Below are positions 54,231-62,553 of a stretch of 64,000 bases of DNA, piece by piece. Origin of the DNA: CALODP01 sp942492055 (GTDB taxonomy: Bacteria; Bacteroidota; Ignavibacteria; Ignavibacteriales; Melioribacteraceae); NCBI GenBank assembly GCA_942492055.1, contig CALODP010000015.1, positions 558,001 through 622,000 on the forward strand. Direction: 5' to 3'. A model generated the notes under the pieces. It searched no databases. It was not told the DNA's origin and saw only the letters and a list, made by a program, of their open reading frames with translations. The position numbers and the translations under genes are program-made. Numbering within the stretch: the stretch's first letter is position 1; every line of letters starts with the position of its first letter.

Positions 54231-56915
54231 TTACTTTACAAGGATCATTTTCTTAACTGCCGTAAAACCATCCGATTGTAATCGATAGAAGTAAGTTCCG
54301 CTGGCAAGATTGGCGCCATTAAATTGTAAGGAGTATTTCCCCGGTTCCATTTCTTTGTTAAATAGGGTAGCAACTTCTTGCCCGAGTGTATTAAAGACTT
54401 TCAACGAATACGTCCCTCTTTCCTTTATTGAGAAAGAGATGTTCGTTGTAGGATTAAACGGATTCGGATAATTCTGATCCAAATTGTATTCGTTTACCGG
54501 TGACGAATTATCCTCAACATCGGTAGACAATTTGAAAAATCCCAACGTAGAAGTAATTACTTTGTTAAATTCCTTGTCATCCGCTGTTGTTTCCAATGGA
54601 AAAGCCAGATATACAATTTTTCCTGTCACGCTGGAGGAGGAGAAGTTCCCTGAATATTGAACCCCCGCGCATGTTCCGTCGGAATATTTCATACAAATTG
54701 TTCCTCCGTTGGTAGGAGCAATTACATCGGGATAGTCTTCTATATAGGTTTTGCCGATATAGAATGTGCCGTTTCCAACCGCGCTGTTTTCCACACCTAC
54801 AACTTTGTTGGAATTTGCTTCATCGGATTTGTAAGATGCTTTTAAGTAATCGTTGTAGAAAGCTTTATCCTCAGAAGAGCCTTTATAATCAAGATCCCAG
54901 GCTATTTCACTACCGGATACAAAAAGATTTCCACCCTGTTCAAGATATTCTCTTACAATTCTTTGCTCATCGGAATCGAATGTTTCCTGATAAGTGCTTT
55001 CGTCCCCAAGAAGCCAATAAATAGCGTCGAAGTCATTTGCGTTAATAGTGCCATTTATCAGAAGGGAATTATCAACAGTTATGAAATTAACATTATTCGA
55101 ATCGAGTATGTTGCCATATTTAGCCGCGAAAGTATGCCCGGGGCCTCTCCAGCTTCCTTCTGTTCTGTCATATCCGTCAACAATAAGAGCTTTCGAAGAA
55201 TTTGCAGGATTGCCTACTCCCATCAAGTTAGACCAGTTTGATTCTGCTTTTCCGGCATGATATGGAATAACAGAGGAAACCCTGTAATAAGAAGGGGAAT
55301 CCGAAGTTTCGTCTACGAAAAAAGTATCTGTTAATTCGGTTTCGTTTTTAATTACAGTCCAATTAATATTATCTGATGATTTGTAAAGTCTATATCCTAT
55401 TACCGAGCTTGTGTCACAATTCCAGGTAATAGTAATGTTTTCTGATGCATCAGATATAGTTGATTCAATTTCCGGAACTCTTTCATTATGCTCATCTGCC
55501 AAACCAGTATAAGAATATGGGGCATATGCTGTAAGATCACTAGGTTTGAATGTCCAATAGCTTACTGCCCAATCACGGCTTGAAGCCTCAACAGTAAGAA
55601 TAGAGCCATCCTTTTTGTGAGCCACAAACAAGCGAACATGACCTGATTTAAGAACAGCGTCTCCGGGTCTGGCAATATCCCAATTGGTTCGTTTTGTGCA
55701 TATTCCTGGCATCATGCTTGTCCCGTAATGAGTTGATAACTCCCAGCATCGGCTAACAAAGCCGGAGCAATCTACTCCAACGGCTTCTCTTGAAACACCT
55801 TGTGTATGTTTATCTCCTGCGAATTTCCCGTTCTTCAATCCTTCGTCGAATTGGGCAATTGTATTAAAACCACCCCATTTATAAGGTACTCTTGCGTTAT
55901 ATCCCAAATTAAGATATTGCGATGTTTTTACTATATCTCCGTCAGCCGCAGTGACTTCCTCAGGAGCTAGATTTTTCTCGGTGCAATAGTATTGATGATA
56001 AACGTAACTTTCCCCGATCTTCATTGCTTTCAATCGGCTTACTTTTCCGTTTGTCTTAGCCGGAGAGAGAGTAGTAACATTTTCTTTAACCGGAACTTTA
56101 TAATTATAGTGAAGTGAATAATCATATTGCTTAGGGTATGAGATTGTGGTAGTTGTCTTCGAGGTTAATCCGCTCCACTTAATCACTTCCAAGTGAGATT
56201 CATTGCTAAAGAGATGATAGAGATTTCCTTCAGCGTCAATCTGAAGATCATTTATTGTGTAGAGATATTTTACATCCGGCAATTCCAGTTTGGAAAGAGT
56301 TTTTCCCTCGAAATCACAAACATAAACTTCTCTTTTTACTTTCAAGGGGACTTCCGAAAGATATCTTTCAATACCTAAAAATATATTTCCGCTTCTATCT
56401 ATTCCTATCAATTCGCCGAAAGCAAGATCTTCATCGAAATTAATTGTGAATGATGTTGAGGCTTGTTGCAAAGCAATTTCAACAGACAATTCGGATTTGG
56501 ATTCACGAATAATCTTTACATTCTTTGCCGAAGAGAGAAGAGACGGATATTCTGAGCCCTTTTTCAAAGAACCGGCTGAGGATTTGAAAATCTTCTTCGC
56601 GCTTGAGAGTGTCGTTTCCTTTTGGCTCAAGCCTGATATCTTTGAGGAATTAATGGAATAATGATTATTGTCTTTTAACGACTTCATTAATTTGTTTTCT
56701 CTGAAAAGGTGTTTTACAGGAGCGTCAAATTCAGAGAGTTCAACCACACCGTTTAGAACATCAAAATCGGAAACACCGTAGATGCCGGAGTTTTCGATTC
56801 GGATATCGAAAGGCAATTTGTCGTAGTCTTTGCTGAGTATTACTTCGTGTCTGACCTGGGCGCAAAGACTAATAGCGAACAACGTCAGGAAGATAGGAAT
56901 ATAACGTTTTTTCAT
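54231..56915 (-). CDS. T9SS-sorted protein with NlpC/P60-like and ThuA-like domains
   Basis: An 894-residue protein with signal peptide (RYIPIFLTLFAISLCAQ). Residues about 1-330 form an unrecognised beta-rich part with possible propeller strands. A papain-like NlpC/P60 module follows at about 345-460: nucleophile Cys-383 in GVDCSGFVSRCW and His-426 in LKSGHVRLFV. Then come Fn3 (about 475-560), a ThuA/class I amidotransferase-like domain (about 565-800, KALIVDGYDRTEGSWRGPGH, EYLEQGGNLFVSGSE) and the T9SS sorting domain (NYPNPFNPTTNISFSI). It may cut peptide bonds in peptidoglycan or secreted peptides outside the cell. It follows the small lipoprotein gene by 15 bases. Confidence 0.84.
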   Translation of the reverse strand: MKKRYIPIFLTLFAISLCAQVRHEVILSKDYDKLPFDIRIENSGIYGVSDFDVLNGVVELSEFDAPVKHLFRENKLMKSLKDNNHYSINSSKISGLSQKETTLSSAKKIFKSSAGSLKKGSEYPSLLSSAKNVKIIRESKSELSVEIALQQASTSFTINFDEDLAFGELIGIDRSGNIFLGIERYLSEVPLKVKREVYVCDFEGKTLSKLELPDVKYLYTINDLQIDAEGNLYHLFSNESHLEVIKWSGLTSKTTTTISYPKQYDYSLHYNYKVPVKENVTTLSPAKTNGKVSRLKAMKIGESYVYHQYYCTEKNLAPEEVTAADGDIVKTSQYLNLGYNARVPYKWGGFNTIAQFDEGLKNGKFAGDKHTQGVSREAVGVDCSGFVSRCWELSTHYGTSMMPGICTKRTNWDIARPGDAVLKSGHVRLFVAHKKDGSILTVEASSRDWAVSYWTFKPSDLTAYAPYSYTGLADEHNERVPEIESTISDASENITITWNCDTSSVIGYRLYKSSDNINWTVIKNETELTDTFFVDETSDSPSYYRVSSVIPYHAGKAESNWSNLMGVGNPANSSKALIVDGYDRTEGSWRGPGHTFAAKYGNILDSNNVNFITVDNSLLINGTINANDFDAIYWLLGDESTYQETFDSDEQRIVREYLEQGGNLFVSGSEIAWDLDYKGSSEDKAFYNDYLKASYKSDEANSNKVVGVENSAVGNGTFYIGKTYIEDYPDVIAPTNGGTICMKYSDGTCAGVQYSGNFSSSSVTGKIVYLAFPLETTADDKEFNKVITSTLGFFKLSTDVEDNSSPVNEYNLDQNYPNPFNPTTNISFSIKERGTYSLKVFNTLGQEVATLFNKEMEPGKYSLQFNGANLASGTYFYRLQSDGFTAVKKMILVK

Positions 56916-56930
56916 GGATGTGAATCCTTA

Positions 56931-57407
56931 TTATGGAACATAGATTTCTTTTATTTCAATTAGTTTATTTTCCTTGGCTGTAAACTGGAATGGAGTTCTT
57001 AGAAAACGTGCTTGGGTAGTATCGGAAAAGAGTTTTTCGAATTTTTGTAGGGATATTTCTTCGTTCGCGTTAAACTCTCCTGCTTCGTTGTGAGAGTAGG
57101 TTGCCATTATTAACCGTACTTGCGAAGTCAGAGGATAGGTGGTTAGGGAATCTGACAAATCTCTGAGATATATTATTCCGTCAAATTCTTTTCCATTGAA
57201 GTCTTCACCGTAGGCTTTTTGAGCGGCTTCATCTCGTAAAATTTCAATATGATCAACGATGACATCCGAAGAAGTAACCCCTTTTATAAAACCGAATGAC
57301 TTATCGGGAATAGTAATTTGCGCGGGCTTTCTTTCGGGGGAAGAACAACTTGCCAAAATAATACATAGTAAACCGCAGAGGAAGTACTTTTTACTCTCTT
57401 TCTTCAT
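56931..57407 (-). CDS. Lipoprotein of unknown function
   Basis: A 158-residue protein with lipobox IILASC (Cys-21) after MKKESKKYFLCGLLCIILAS. The mature part has no family signature that I can name (IPDKSFGFIKGVTSSDVIVD, EEISLQKFEKLFSDTTQARF). It is the first gene of a two-gene minus-strand unit with the NlpC/P60-like T9SS protein, so the two may act together at the envelope. Confidence 0.72.
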   Translation of the reverse strand: MKKESKKYFLCGLLCIILASCSSPERKPAQITIPDKSFGFIKGVTSSDVIVDHIEILRDEAAQKAYGEDFNGKEFDGIIYLRDLSDSLTTYPLTSQVRLIMATYSHNEAGEFNANEEISLQKFEKLFSDTTQARFLRTPFQFTAKENKLIEIKEIYVP

Positions 57408-57506
57408 TGCTATTATTCTCCGGAAATTTACCTTCGAACTTAAAGTTTATTTATGGGAATTGCAACGATATTAAGGATATTATTTTGTATTGCGGCTAAT
57501 AATAAA

Positions 57507-57536
57507 GAGGCGGGCACAAATCGGAAGTGGCCCGCC
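57507..57536 (-). terminator. Terminator after the MscS pair
   Basis: On the minus strand AGGCGGGC pairs with GCCCGCCT around a 14-base loop, with CTTTATTATT following. Confidence 0.78.
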
Positions 57537-57544
57537 TTATGGTT

Positions 57545-58351
57545 TTAATTCTGGTGAATATGAACATCTGTTTGTGGGAAGGGGATTGAGATCTGTTCGT
57601 TATCAAATCTTTTCTTCACGTTTTCTGTCATCGAGAAATATACATCCCAATAATCTTCCTTTTTTACCCATGTTCTTACGGTGATATTAACGCTACTGTC
57701 ACCTAGTGAACTCACTACTATCTGAGGAGCCGGTTCTAACAATATCCTTGCCTCGCTTTTAATCAAGGAACTAATAACATTCTTCGCTTTGTCAATGTCA
57801 TCGTTATAACTGATTCCGAAAACCATATCAACTCTTCGGGTGCTTTTGGCCGAATAGTTAATCAAATTATCGTTGACTAATTTCGAGTTTGGAATGATAA
57901 TCAATTTGTTATCCGGTGTTTTCAGATTAGTGGTGAAAATTTTAATTTCTTCAACCGTACCACTTACTCCGGCTCCGTCGATAAAATCACCAACCTTAAA
58001 ATGGCGAAAGACTATCAACATAATTCCCGCCGCGAAGTTGGAAAGGGAGCCTTGTAAGGCGAAACTAATTGCCAAACCGGCGGCACCCAAGACTGCGATA
58101 AGGGAAGTGGTTTCAACTCCGAGCTGACTTAATGTCATTATTCCAACTATTGTGTAGAGTAGTGCTTTCGTCATGCTGAAAACAAAGCTCGAAAGAGTTT
58201 TGTCGAACTTCTTCTGAGTAATCAGCTTTCTGAATCCGGAAGCAATTAATTTGGCAACCAACAGTCCGATTACTAGCGTAGCCAGTGCCTGAACGAGTTT
58301 AATCCCGTATAGCTGCGCCAAACTATTCAGTTCATCCATAGAAAAATTCAT
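57545..58351 (-). CDS. Small-conductance mechanosensitive channel (MscS), copy 2
   Basis: A 268-residue inner-membrane channel that opens under membrane tension on osmotic downshock. Three transmembrane helices are visible; the pore helix is GAAGLAISFALQGSLSNFAAGI with the usual Gly/Ala packing, followed by the beta domain FKVGDFIDGAGVSGTVEEIK and the C-terminal cytoplasmic vestibule. It starts seven bases after the stop of copy 1, with its GAGGG site inside the end of that gene, so the copies are coupled. The two share most core motifs and arose by duplication. Confidence 0.92.
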   Translation of the reverse strand: MNFSMDELNSLAQLYGIKLVQALATLVIGLLVAKLIASGFRKLITQKKFDKTLSSFVFSMTKALLYTIVGIMTLSQLGVETTSLIAVLGAAGLAISFALQGSLSNFAAGIMLIVFRHFKVGDFIDGAGVSGTVEEIKIFTTNLKTPDNKLIIIPNSKLVNDNLINYSAKSTRRVDMVFGISYNDDIDKAKNVISSLIKSEARILLEPAPQIVVSSLGDSSVNITVRTWVKKEDYWDVYFSMTENVKKRFDNEQISIPFPQTDVHIHQN

Positions 58352-58358
58352 TGTGCCC

Positions 58359-59189
58359 TCATTCTTTATTATGGTTATATATGTGTACGTCTCTTTGCGG
58401 GAACGGAATTGTAATATTTTCCTGATCGAACCGAAGTTTCACTTTTTCCGTTACCTCGAAATAGACAGTCCAGTAATCCTCCGGCTTTACCCAAGGGCGA
58501 ACGGCGAAATCCACGCTGCTATCTCCCAATTCCGAAACACCTATAAAAGGTGCAGGGGAAGATAATACTTTTTCGCTTGAGTTTATTATTTCGGTAAGGA
58601 TTTTTTTTGCCTTTAGAATGTCGTCTCCGTAACTAATGCCGAAAGTCATATCTACTCTTCGTTCCGATTTTGCCGTGTAGTTGGTAATCTTGTCGCCGGT
58701 AATCATTGAGTTGGGAATGATTATTGTCTTGTTGTCGAAGGTTTTTATTTGTGTTGTGAAGATGTGTATTTTTTCTACAAATCCTTCTGTTCCGGAAAGA
58801 TCCACAAAATCATCTACCTTAAAAGGGCGGAAGATAATCAACAATACTCCCGAGGCGAAATTTGCCAAAGAGCCTTGTAGCGCCAGCCCTACCGCCAATC
58901 CTGCCGCTCCCAATACGGCAATCAGAGAAGTGGTTTCAATCCCTACTTGCCCGAGTGCCGCCAGTACTACAAATCCCAAAAGGAAATAATATATCAGATT
59001 TGTTACGAAATGGGCGAGAGTCCCTTCAACTTTATTTTGTTCGAAGAGTTTTTCGAAGAGGCGTTTGATGAATTTGATTATCCATTTTCCTATAATAAGG
59101 ATTGCGATTGCGGCCAGTATGTTAAGTCCGAATTCAGCGATATAGTTTTTTATCATTGTAATGGTTTCTTCCATCAGTGGCTCCTGCAA
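58359..59189 (-). CDS. Small-conductance mechanosensitive channel (MscS), copy 1
   Basis: A 276-residue paralogue of the neighbouring channel. The pore helix is GAAGLAVGLALQGSLANFASGV, then FKVDDFVDLSGTEGFVEKIH. It differs from copy 2 mainly in the first two membrane helices. It may form its own heptamers or mix with copy 2; the sequence does not decide. It is divergent from the YtxJ-like gene, about 68 bases apart. Confidence 0.92.
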   Translation of the reverse strand: MQEPLMEETITMIKNYIAEFGLNILAAIAILIIGKWIIKFIKRLFEKLFEQNKVEGTLAHFVTNLIYYFLLGFVVLAALGQVGIETTSLIAVLGAAGLAVGLALQGSLANFASGVLLIIFRPFKVDDFVDLSGTEGFVEKIHIFTTQIKTFDNKTIIIPNSMITGDKITNYTAKSERRVDMTFGISYGDDILKAKKILTEIINSSEKVLSSPAPFIGVSELGDSSVDFAVRPWVKPEDYWTVYFEVTEKVKLRFDQENITIPFPQRDVHIYNHNKE

Positions 59190-59257
59190 TAAGTTTCTAT
59201 TTATTTATAATGAGAAACGTCTTATTAAGCTAATGAGTTCAAGAAAATGAGAGATAT

Positions 59258-59611
59258 ATGTTCGAATTGATGATCAAGTCGGTTAAAGATTACGAATGCC
59301 TTTTGGCAGAAGAGGGGATAAAGATTATTTTCAAGTTTAGTGAGTTGTGTCCAGTATCTAAAAACGCCGAGGATAATTTTACCGAATGGAGAAAGAAGAA
59401 TATCGACCGTATGGATATTACTATCGGGTGGATTGATGTTATTGAATACAAAGAACTTAGCGGGATGATTGCCGATAATCATGGTATTAAGCACGAGTCC
59501 CCGCAAATAATCGCTTTCGATTACGAGAATAAGGTTATCTTTTCCGCTTCCCATTTCGGGATTACCGAAGAGAGAATTGCCGAAGAATTACTCAAATATC
59601 CGGAGAAATAG
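59258..59611 (+). CDS. YtxJ-like (DUF2847) redox protein
   Basis: A 117-residue thioredoxin-fold protein. The active-site loop is IFKFSELCPVSKNAEDNF, with the Cys-Pro-x-Ser of YtxJ, and the C-terminal block GIKHESPQIIAFDYENKVIF then ASHFGIT is diagnostic. In Firmicutes YtxJ belongs to the bacillithiol system, acting as a monothiol bacilliredoxin. Bacillithiol also occurs in some FCB bacteria, so presence here suggests, but does not prove, bacillithiol use. It is four bases ahead of the dipeptidase gene. Confidence 0.88.
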   Translation: MFELMIKSVKDYECLLAEEGIKIIFKFSELCPVSKNAEDNFTEWRKKNIDRMDITIGWIDVIEYKELSGMIADNHGIKHESPQIIAFDYENKVIFSASHFGITEERIAEELLKYPEK

Positions 59612-59614
59612 AAA

Positions 59615-60826
59615 ATGAAAAGAGTATTATTCCTATTACTGACTCTTACACAAATTTTATCAGCGCAAACGGACAAAGAAATGATTGAGAAAGGAAAGAA
59701 AATTCACAACGAAATTTTTACTATCGACACACACGTGGATACACCTCTGAATCTTATTGAAGACAAAAACTTTTCATTGTCGGAGTATCACGCTTCCGAC
59801 GAATATCTTAGCAAGCTCGATTACCCCAGAATGAAGGAAGGGGGATTGAAGAGCGTTATCTTTGCCGCATGGGTAGGGCAAGGGGAAAGAACTCCCGAAG
59901 GAAACACTAAAGCGAAAAACCGCATAGATGATTTGATTAAAGAAGTCCTTTCGAGAATGGATAGGGACAAAACCTTGGCCCGGCTTGCCATCTCATCCGA
60001 TGATCTCATGGAAATAACCGGCAAAGACAAAATTGCCGTGATGATCGGGATCGAAAATGGTTACGCTATCGGGAACGATATGAGCAACATCAAGAGATAT
60101 TACGATATGGGAGTTCGCTATATCACTCTTTGCCATACGAAGAATAACGACATCTGCGATTCCTCTTCGGACGAAAAAGAACATGACGGACTGAGCGAGT
60201 TCGGGGTGAAGGTTGTTAAGGAGATGAATAAGCTTGGAATGATTATCGACGTTTCCCACATATCCGACGCGGCTTTCTTCGATGTTGTCCGGAATTCCGA
60301 CGCCCCCGTAATCGCCTCGCACAGTGGTGTAAGATCGGTCTACGACCACGACAGAAATATGAGCGATGAGATGTTGAAGGCATTGGCGAAGAACGGCGGT
60401 GTAATTCAGGTATGTATGGTTAGCGAATTTCTCCGTTACGAACCCGATATCCCCACTAGAGTTGCCGCTAAAAAAGCCTTCCGAAAAGAACATGGCCGTT
60501 ACGACGATCTTTCGGAGGAAGGAAAAAGAGAATACGAAAAAGCATACGTTGAGCTGAACAAAAAATATCCCCGCGATCTCTCTACAGTAAAGAATTTGGT
60601 CGATCACATCGATTACGCGGTAAAACTTATCGGAATTGACCATGTGGGAATCGGAACCGATTTCGACGGTGGCGCCGAATTGAAGGACGCCTACGATGTC
60701 AGCCAACTGGAAAACGTAACCATTGAGCTTGTAAGACGAGGTTATTCCAAAGAAGATATCGAAAAGATCTGGGGAAAGAATTTCCTAAGAGTCTTCCGAA
60801 AAATCGAATCCCTAAAGAATAGTTAA
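59615..60826 (+). CDS. Membrane dipeptidase (peptidase family M19), secreted
   Basis: A 403-residue zinc dipeptidase of the renal dipeptidase family. A signal peptide (KRVLFLLLTLTQILSAQ) precedes the barrel. Metal ligands appear in IDTHVDTPLNL, a Glu in MIGIENGYAIG, SHISDAAFFDV and IASHSGVRSVYDHDRN, and the catalytic Asp in DHVGIGTDFDGG. It hydrolyses dipeptides, including D-amino-acid types, in the periplasm. It is in an operon with the YtxJ-like gene and is followed by a strong terminator. Confidence 0.93.
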   Translation: MKRVLFLLLTLTQILSAQTDKEMIEKGKKIHNEIFTIDTHVDTPLNLIEDKNFSLSEYHASDEYLSKLDYPRMKEGGLKSVIFAAWVGQGERTPEGNTKAKNRIDDLIKEVLSRMDRDKTLARLAISSDDLMEITGKDKIAVMIGIENGYAIGNDMSNIKRYYDMGVRYITLCHTKNNDICDSSSDEKEHDGLSEFGVKVVKEMNKLGMIIDVSHISDAAFFDVVRNSDAPVIASHSGVRSVYDHDRNMSDEMLKALAKNGGVIQVCMVSEFLRYEPDIPTRVAAKKAFRKEHGRYDDLSEEGKREYEKAYVELNKKYPRDLSTVKNLVDHIDYAVKLIGIDHVGIGTDFDGGAELKDAYDVSQLENVTIELVRRGYSKEDIEKIWGKNFLRVFRKIESLKNS

Positions 60827-60837
60827 TTTTAATCACT

Positions 60838-60871
60838 AAGCGGAAGATTGCAGAATACTTCCGCTTTTTTT
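60838..60871 (+). terminator. Terminator after the dipeptidase gene
   Basis: AAGCGGAAG pairs perfectly with CTTCCGCTT across an 11-base loop, followed by TTTTT. Confidence 0.92.
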
Positions 60872-60892
60872 CTACAATAGACTGAAACAAGC

Positions 60893-61207
60893 ATGTTGCA
60901 TGATCTTTCCATATATCTCATCTACCTATCAGCCCCGTTAGGGCTCTTAGTATTTATTATCGATCTTCTTCGTAAGCAAAGGAAAGGGATAAAACCCGGA
61001 GTACTCAACAGTTTTCTTATTGCCATGGGAATTGTGGTTGCTTTTATTGGCTTTTCTTGGCCGATTGCAATGTTTGCGGAAAACTATCCAAACCCAAAGG
61101 ATGATTTTGGTGAATGGTTTTTTCTTTTCTCTATCGCCGGATTACTCACAGGGTGTCTCATTACTTCTTTGGGAATTATGTTAAATAAAACCCAAAAGGA
61201 AAATTAG
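60893..61207 (+). CDS. Small three-helix membrane protein
   Basis: A 104-residue protein with three hydrophobic segments (LSIYLIYLSAPLGLLVFIID, LIAMGIVVAFIGFSWPIAMF, FLFSIAGLLTGCLITSLGIM) and a short basic C-terminus. No family is recognised. It lies just after a terminator, without a clear ribosome binding site, and is the last gene before the two repeat arrays. Confidence 0.6.
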   Translation: MLHDLSIYLIYLSAPLGLLVFIIDLLRKQRKGIKPGVLNSFLIAMGIVVAFIGFSWPIAMFAENYPNPKDDFGEWFFLFSIAGLLTGCLITSLGIMLNKTQKEN

Positions 61208-61357
61208 AATTAAGTAACCGAGAACCCAGGCAATTCTATGATGTTTCTTCAAGTTTGATCTCTGATTTTCTTTCTTTACCTTATGTGCAATAAGATAGTA
61301 TTGAGGAATTACATGAAATTGGGCTATATGTTTCCTTCTGTAAATGGATTATTAGCC

Positions 61358-62081
61358 GAAGCACCTATAATCGATCAAGAAGCAAGAGTAATGGAATAAG
61401 AAGCAAGAATAAAGGGAAAAGAAGCAAGAATAATCCATTGCGAAGCAATCTCGATAGATGCGGAAGCAATCCCAATCCATCACGAAGCAAGCATATTAAG
61501 TGAGGAAGCAAGTGTAAAAGAGAAAGAAGCAACTACATCCGGTCGTCAGATTACCATTGCTTCGTGTTCGAAAATGATTGCTTCCCGTTCGATTGCCTTT
61601 GCTTCATGTTCGAAAATGATTGCTTCCCGTTCGATTGCCTTTGCTTCATGTTCGAAAATGATTGCTTCCCGATCAATTGCCTTTGCTTCGCGACCGAGAA
61701 TAATTGCTTCCCGATCGATTACCATTGCTTCGCGTTCGAGAATAATTGCTTTCCGTTCGATTGCCATTGCTTCGTGTTCGAAAATGATTGCTTCCCGTTC
61801 GATTGCCATTGCTTCGTGTTCGAAAATGATTGCTTCCCGTTCGATTACCTTTGCTTCATGTCCGAAAATGATTGCTTCCCGTTCGATTGCCATTGCTTCG
61901 TGTTCGAAAATGATTGCTTCCCGTTCGATTGCCTTTGCTTCGCGTTCGGGAATGATTGCTTCCCGATCGATTGCCATTGCTTCGTGTCCGGGAATGATTG
62001 CTTCCCGTTCGATTGCTATTGCTTCGTGTTCGGGAATGATTGCTTCTCATTCGATTGGCATTGCTTCGTGTTCGAAAATGA
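61358..62081. repeat. Array B: convergent array, 9 + 25 units of 21 bp
   Basis: From 61358 the heptamer GAAGCAA (first copy GAAGCAC) recurs exactly every 21 bases nine times to 61526. Then the orientation flips: TTGCTTC recurs every 21 bases 25 times from 61557 to 62061. 32 of 34 heptamers are exact. Counted from the heptamer, the other 14 bases follow N3-YAWTCGRWC-N2, tightest in the right arm, where two unit types alternate (42-bp period, CCGTTCGATTGCC and TGTTCGAAAATGA). The left arm is far more diverged. The arms meet near 61544. Reading frames stay open by the 21-bp period, but both arms contain stops in the shared frame, so I treat it as non-coding. Confidence 0.93.
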
Positions 62082-62157
62082 TTACACTTAGGTCATTACT
62101 AATGCCGGATTGAGAGTAACTGACGAAACATTATTGTATCCCAAATGCCTAACCGAC

Positions 62158-62514
62158 GTTCCGCATAAACAATCTGTCGTGCCTTGATGATAAACGATCG
62201 CTACGGAACTATGTTCGGTCATGACGCAATCCTTTCCCATCATGACTTAAGAATGTTCGATCATGACTCAAGAGTAAAAGACCATACCACAATCCTATTC
62301 GGGCATTCCTTAAGAGTATTCTACCGCGCCTTAATCTTATTCGATGATGCCACAATCGTAATCGGTCGCTACACAACTATATTCGATTGTCTGATTACCT
62401 TTGTGCTATGACCGATTATTATTGTGTCATGTCCGATTGTCTTTGTGTCATGACCGATTATCATTGAGTCAAGTCAGATTGTCTTTGAGTCATGGTCGAA
62501 TATCATTAAGCCCT
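62158..62514. repeat. Array C: convergent array, about 11 + 6 units of 21 bp
   Basis: Left arm units start every 21 bases from about 62158 to 62368; the clearest are ATGACGCAA, ATGACTTAA and ATGACTCAA (62221, 62242, 62263) ending TTCGATC or TTCGGTC. At 62389 the orientation flips and six units run as the reverse complement (TTGTGTCAT, TTGAGTCAT types). The two arms abut with no spacer. The consensus GACNCAA-N3-TAATCGGTC-N2 has the same layout as array B (GAAGCAA-N3-YAWTCGRWC-N2), so the arrays are related though their register is not shared. One further degenerate unit may precede on the left. No gene call is warranted. Confidence 0.85.
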
Positions 62515-62553
62515 TTTGGGAAGGATAAATGGAATCGCTTTAGAAAAGAGAGG

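Noticed and set aside
61546..62113. Repeat proteins encoded by array B (heptads such as EAIIFEH or CFPFDCL)
   Set aside because: A 21-bp period keeps any stop-free frame open on both strands. No frame has a ribosome binding site, starts fall mid-array, and the shared E-A-x-I frame has a TAA in the left arm and a TGA in the right arm.
61358..62514. CRISPR array
   Set aside because: The conserved block is only seven to nine bases and the 'spacers' follow a consensus in place of being unique. Orientation flips inside each array and no cas gene is near.
61358..62514. TIGR-type dual-spacer guide array
   Set aside because: The even 21/42-bp period is superficially similar, but spacers are not diverse, no box C/D-like repeats are evident, and no Tas (Nop-domain) protein lies in the window. 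The convergent arms do not fit.
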